Positions 60,667 to 64,000 of a DNA stretch of 64,000 nt are shown piece after piece. Within the stretch, counting starts at the first letter, position 1, and each line of letters opens with the position of its first letter. The position numbers were made by a program, and so were the translations under genes. Origin of the DNA: Cyclina sinensis. Its lineage: Eukaryota; Mollusca; Bivalvia; Venerida; Veneridae. Location of the stretch: NCBI GenBank assembly GCA_012932295.1, contig JAAONU010000002.1, positions 18,203,388-18,267,387 on the forward strand. Reading direction: 5' to 3'. Below the pieces are notes generated by a model, which did not search any database, was not told where the DNA came from, and saw only the letters and a program-made list of their open reading frames with translations.

Positions 60667-63600
60667 TTTGTTTGTTTATGTTTACCTCATTCGATACATG
60701 TAATGTTTCTCTGAATATTTTTATGTTTGTTGCCTTTGTAATTATATATTTTTATATTGCCAGCGGCAAGATTTGTTATATATATATATAAGTTTTGTCC
60801 TTGGTCGACCTTAAACCACTGACTTTCTTTCTATGTTAAGCTGTGTATATGCAATTTGGACCAGATGTACAGTTTTAAATTAAGATTTCATCTCTGATTT
60901 GAAAGGACATTACCTTTACCTATTTGCTCTGAGACGAATTATTTTTACAATGAAAACAAAGGGAAATGAAAATCGAAAATAGTTTTGTGATTTTTATATA
61001 TAGGCATTACATCAACAAAAATATGTGAATCATAGAAATATTTGTAAAAATAACAACATTATCACAGACTAAACATATTAACCCATGTGAACGCAGCACA
61101 CGGCCTACACATAAACACCACGTCATAACGTCCAACAAAAATATCTTCTCAAAATACTGCGCGCCTCATTACACCTACTGTATCATCTCGCCAAGGACTC
61201 AAACACACCTTTAAAACAGTTTCTATACTGTGTCCTTTTAAATATTAGTGTGGCCGACATAAACTTTCTCGTAAGTTGAACTGCTGACTTCATAGTTGCT
61301 CCTTAAAGTAAGGATAATATGCAAAATATAATGGAGTAAGATCCGGTGTTTTCCTTTTCAGTTTTCGAATGATGTTTCAAAGTTTTGCATACTGTCTATA
61401 TACAAAAACTTTAAATACCGTGAAGAAATTAGGAGATACCAAATTTATTACGGAATTTTGTAACAAATTTAGTATTACTTATAATTCTTGAAACTGAAGT
61501 CCTATTTATGTTATCTTTAATATGTACCTCCAATATAATACATTCTAATTATTATACATGTATTTTCGTTGGTGTTACTTGAAAACATTCTCCTCTTTGC
61601 GATTCCGTGAAACAACAAATCATGTGCAAATAAATATTTCTTAATTTCTTCTAAATCTTTTAGTCCGATTTTCATTTAACGGTTTTATAACAAGACAGTC
61701 ACAAAACAACTATAATAAAAATAGAATTGTTAAAAGAGAAGTTAAAGATAAAGACTGGCGTGGTTCTGAGAAGTGATCAGTAAATTAATTTTCGTATCTT
61801 GATACTCTTTAAGTGTATTCATTTTGATTTACTCCTGACTTGATTTTATCATCATGCAGAAGAAATGTATATGTGAATTTTTTATTTGAATAATTTCACA
61901 TTTTAATTCTAAGTTTTATTACCTGATAAAGAAGTTTTATAACCTTTAGCCCAAGTGTCTAAATGATGTTTTGTTCAATTCAGACATCAGTTTTAAATGA
62001 TATAGTCTAAAATTTTAGTGAGCAGACGAACAATATTTGACGCCAAGTATCAATTTCCCAATTGATCCTCACGTTATAACTTACTTTTACATACGCTTTT
62101 TAGAAGAGTACCGGGCTGTATAGATAACTTTTCTCCTTTGTGAGGAAAAAATTCTGCTTGTTGTCTTATCAGAGCTCACACTTTGAACTGACCCAATGTA
62201 TTTCATACACTTATGAAACATCAAAGTATACAGTTTATTCCTTACTATTTATTTTCTAAACGATTGTAAGACTTCGCAACTTTAAAAAATCGGGAAAAGC
62301 GTGAATCTCTGACATTTCCTCCCAGTAAAATTTAAATTCATAAATATATATTCCCTACAATTGATGACCAAATTCTTTTTGAGTAAGATCTGATGCAAGT
62401 CGACATTAGCTTATTTCTTTAAAATCAAGTCAAGGATCTTAACTCTGCTTGATTAATATCCATCAAAATACCAAGGTACTCAGATTCATATGCTGATTTA
62501 TAGTGTTACATGTAACAATTTCGACAGACGAAGGGACAAACATGGGCACTATATGCCACTATTCTTGTAATGATGAGGAGGCATAAATGTCTTTAGATTA
62601 AACTATGTGTCTTATGTCCAATGGGGCATGTGATGCTACACCATTGAACGCCTTAACACTGTACGTGAGCAAAACCGACGTATTTACTGTGTTGAAGACC
62701 TTTACACTGTTCGACAGAACAACTGACGTATTTACTATGTTGGAGACCTTTACACTGTTCGACAGCACAACTGACGTATTTACTGTGTTGGAGACCTTTA
62801 CACTGTTCGACAGCACAACTGACGTATTTACTGTGTTGGAGACCGAAAAATTAAAAATAAATGCATGATTTGTACGTTTGTATAAAGAGTGACGGGAAGT
62901 AAATTTAACACAATGTCATTTATACATCACATGTATCGTCTATTCACTATTCTCTAGTTCTTAGTTGTTCTGCAATTAGTATGTTACAATGTTTTCCCCT
63001 TATAAAACTAATACAGTATCAGAACATTTCGTGAATGATACACACAGGAATTATGTATATCCTACCGTCCGCTATTTGCCTCAAACTGCCGAAAGGAATA
63101 TATTACCAGGCAAAACATTGCCTTAATTACTTGCTATCACATAAATCTCTTTGAATTGAGACTGATATCTCTGCTCACATAACCGAAAATTTAACAAACA
63201 TGTTATTGTCCTTTACAAGCTGGTTTTTGATTTTTCAAACTTCTTGATAGAAGGTCTCAGCATTCTGCATTTGGGCTTCATTTGTTTGAAACATATCACG
63301 ACATCTATATCATGTATAATGAAACCTCTATCTCGATTGCTCAGTTTCAAAATAGATGATTCGAAGCTCCTTGGTTGAAGGGATTTCAAAATTACTTAGC
63401 AGAAATGTTCGCCTCAAGGAGACAGTGTGCCACCTGCATGAACCAAGTCGGAAGCTCAAATGTCTAGGTCACACTTACAGGTCATCTTGCTACAAAGTCT
63501 GCTTGTCCGGGCAGTAACTCGACCTTGGTCAGAGAAATTTCAAAATTACTTTGCGTAAATATTCGCCACAACGAGACGGTGTGTCGCGCACTTGAAGTTT

Positions 63601-64000
63601 GGTAGCCTTAAGGTCAAGGTCACACTGGGAGACCAAAGGCCAAAATTTATTACAATATATTTAGCTGGCAAGCATATACATCAGCTATATAAACACAATT
63701 CTCTTTCAACACAGTTTATCACTACTTAGTAGCTTCTGCGAATGAAGACGGCCTTTTTAACAGCTTTTATGTTTCACTTCTTCCAAGTTACCTTGTCTAC
63801 AGGACACGTTTGCACGAAAATGGACGTCCATCAAATTTATTCTGTGGACTATAATTAAAGGACCACAAGCCGTGCATGCTGGATGGACCATATACGACAG
63901 TCGTTCTTTATTTTCTAACAGAATTAATGATATATGGAACATGAAGTCAGACGACACTGGATTAAAGAATGAGAAAAAAAAGAATCTAGTTTTCGATTGC
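60636..64000. repeat. duplicated segment, right copy (runs off the window)
   Basis: Same order and orientation as 11700-17150 (blocks given there). It lacks the 2-kb piece and the 15070-15423 insertion. It has an extra 38 bp near 61185-61222, a different 740-bp middle (61367-62108), and four units of the 48-bp tandem repeat where the left copy has three. No gene was recognised. Confidence 0.85.
62660..62845. repeat. 48-bp tandem repeat in the right duplicate (4 units)
   Basis: Units 'ctgacgtatttactgtgttg' then 'gagacctttacactgttcga'. The left-copy equivalent (15860-16010) has three units with 'gtacgtcagcac'. The short ORFs on both strands here are repeat translation. Confidence 0.9.

Overview
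The window looks like nuclear DNA of a mollusc, most likely a bivalve. It is AT-rich with long intergenic stretches, small exons between GT-AG introns, tRNA-derived SINEs, several inverted-repeat (MITE-like) elements, a decayed Ty3/Gypsy retrotransposon, and an unusually heavy load of minisatellites. Several interspersed repeats have the look of bivalve repeats (for example the element beginning 'caagagggccatgatcgccc' and the SINE tails ending 'gttaaaccccaaaac'). No database search was possible, so the species is not named.

Layout. 1-9.4 kb: two arrays of one 48-bp minisatellite, one dispersed repeat and a SINE in otherwise gene-free DNA. 10.6-11.6 kb: a cluster of hairpins between two direct repeats. 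11.7-17.15 kb: the left copy of a duplicated segment; the right copy is at 60.6 kb to the window end. 17.5-19.0 kb: a short 38-bp array and two unassigned minus-strand ORFs. 19,547-33,324: a complete-looking minus-strand gene that I assembled by hand from 14 coding exons. 34-39.1 kb: inverted-repeat elements. 39.1-46.8 kb: possibly the long 3' UTR of a second minus-strand gene, with 33-bp and 29-bp arrays. 46.8-49.5 kb: the last two coding exons of that second gene, separated by repeats that look like copies of the upstream exon's 3' end and donor site. 49.7-53.4 kb: a 17/18-bp array running into a dead Ty3/Gypsy element with a 3' LTR. 53.4-60 kb: more interspersed repeats, a 182-bp spacerless palindrome, a SINE and a CpG-rich probable promoter.

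The main gene. Its 14 exons give 2,643 bp, or 880 residues plus stop, and every intron is phase 1. The protein reads: signal peptide; Ig; Ig; Ig-FN3; Ig-FN3; Ig; FN3; one transmembrane helix; a 41-residue acidic tail ending in a possible PDZ ligand (-SGL). Each FN3 domain is split over two exons. Three of the five Ig-like domains lack both disulfide cysteines and share a GYPxPxYxWxHxG core. Intron 10 holds the 3' half of a sixth Ig exon, still with its donor. It is cut off exactly where a 3.9-kb block of three minisatellites begins. Because all exons are symmetric (1-1), losing this exon, and probably an FN3 exon pair, keeps the frame. This exon decay next to minisatellite growth is the most interesting signal in the window.

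No prokaryotic features, CRISPR arrays or rRNA genes were seen, and neither tRNA-like sequence looks functional.
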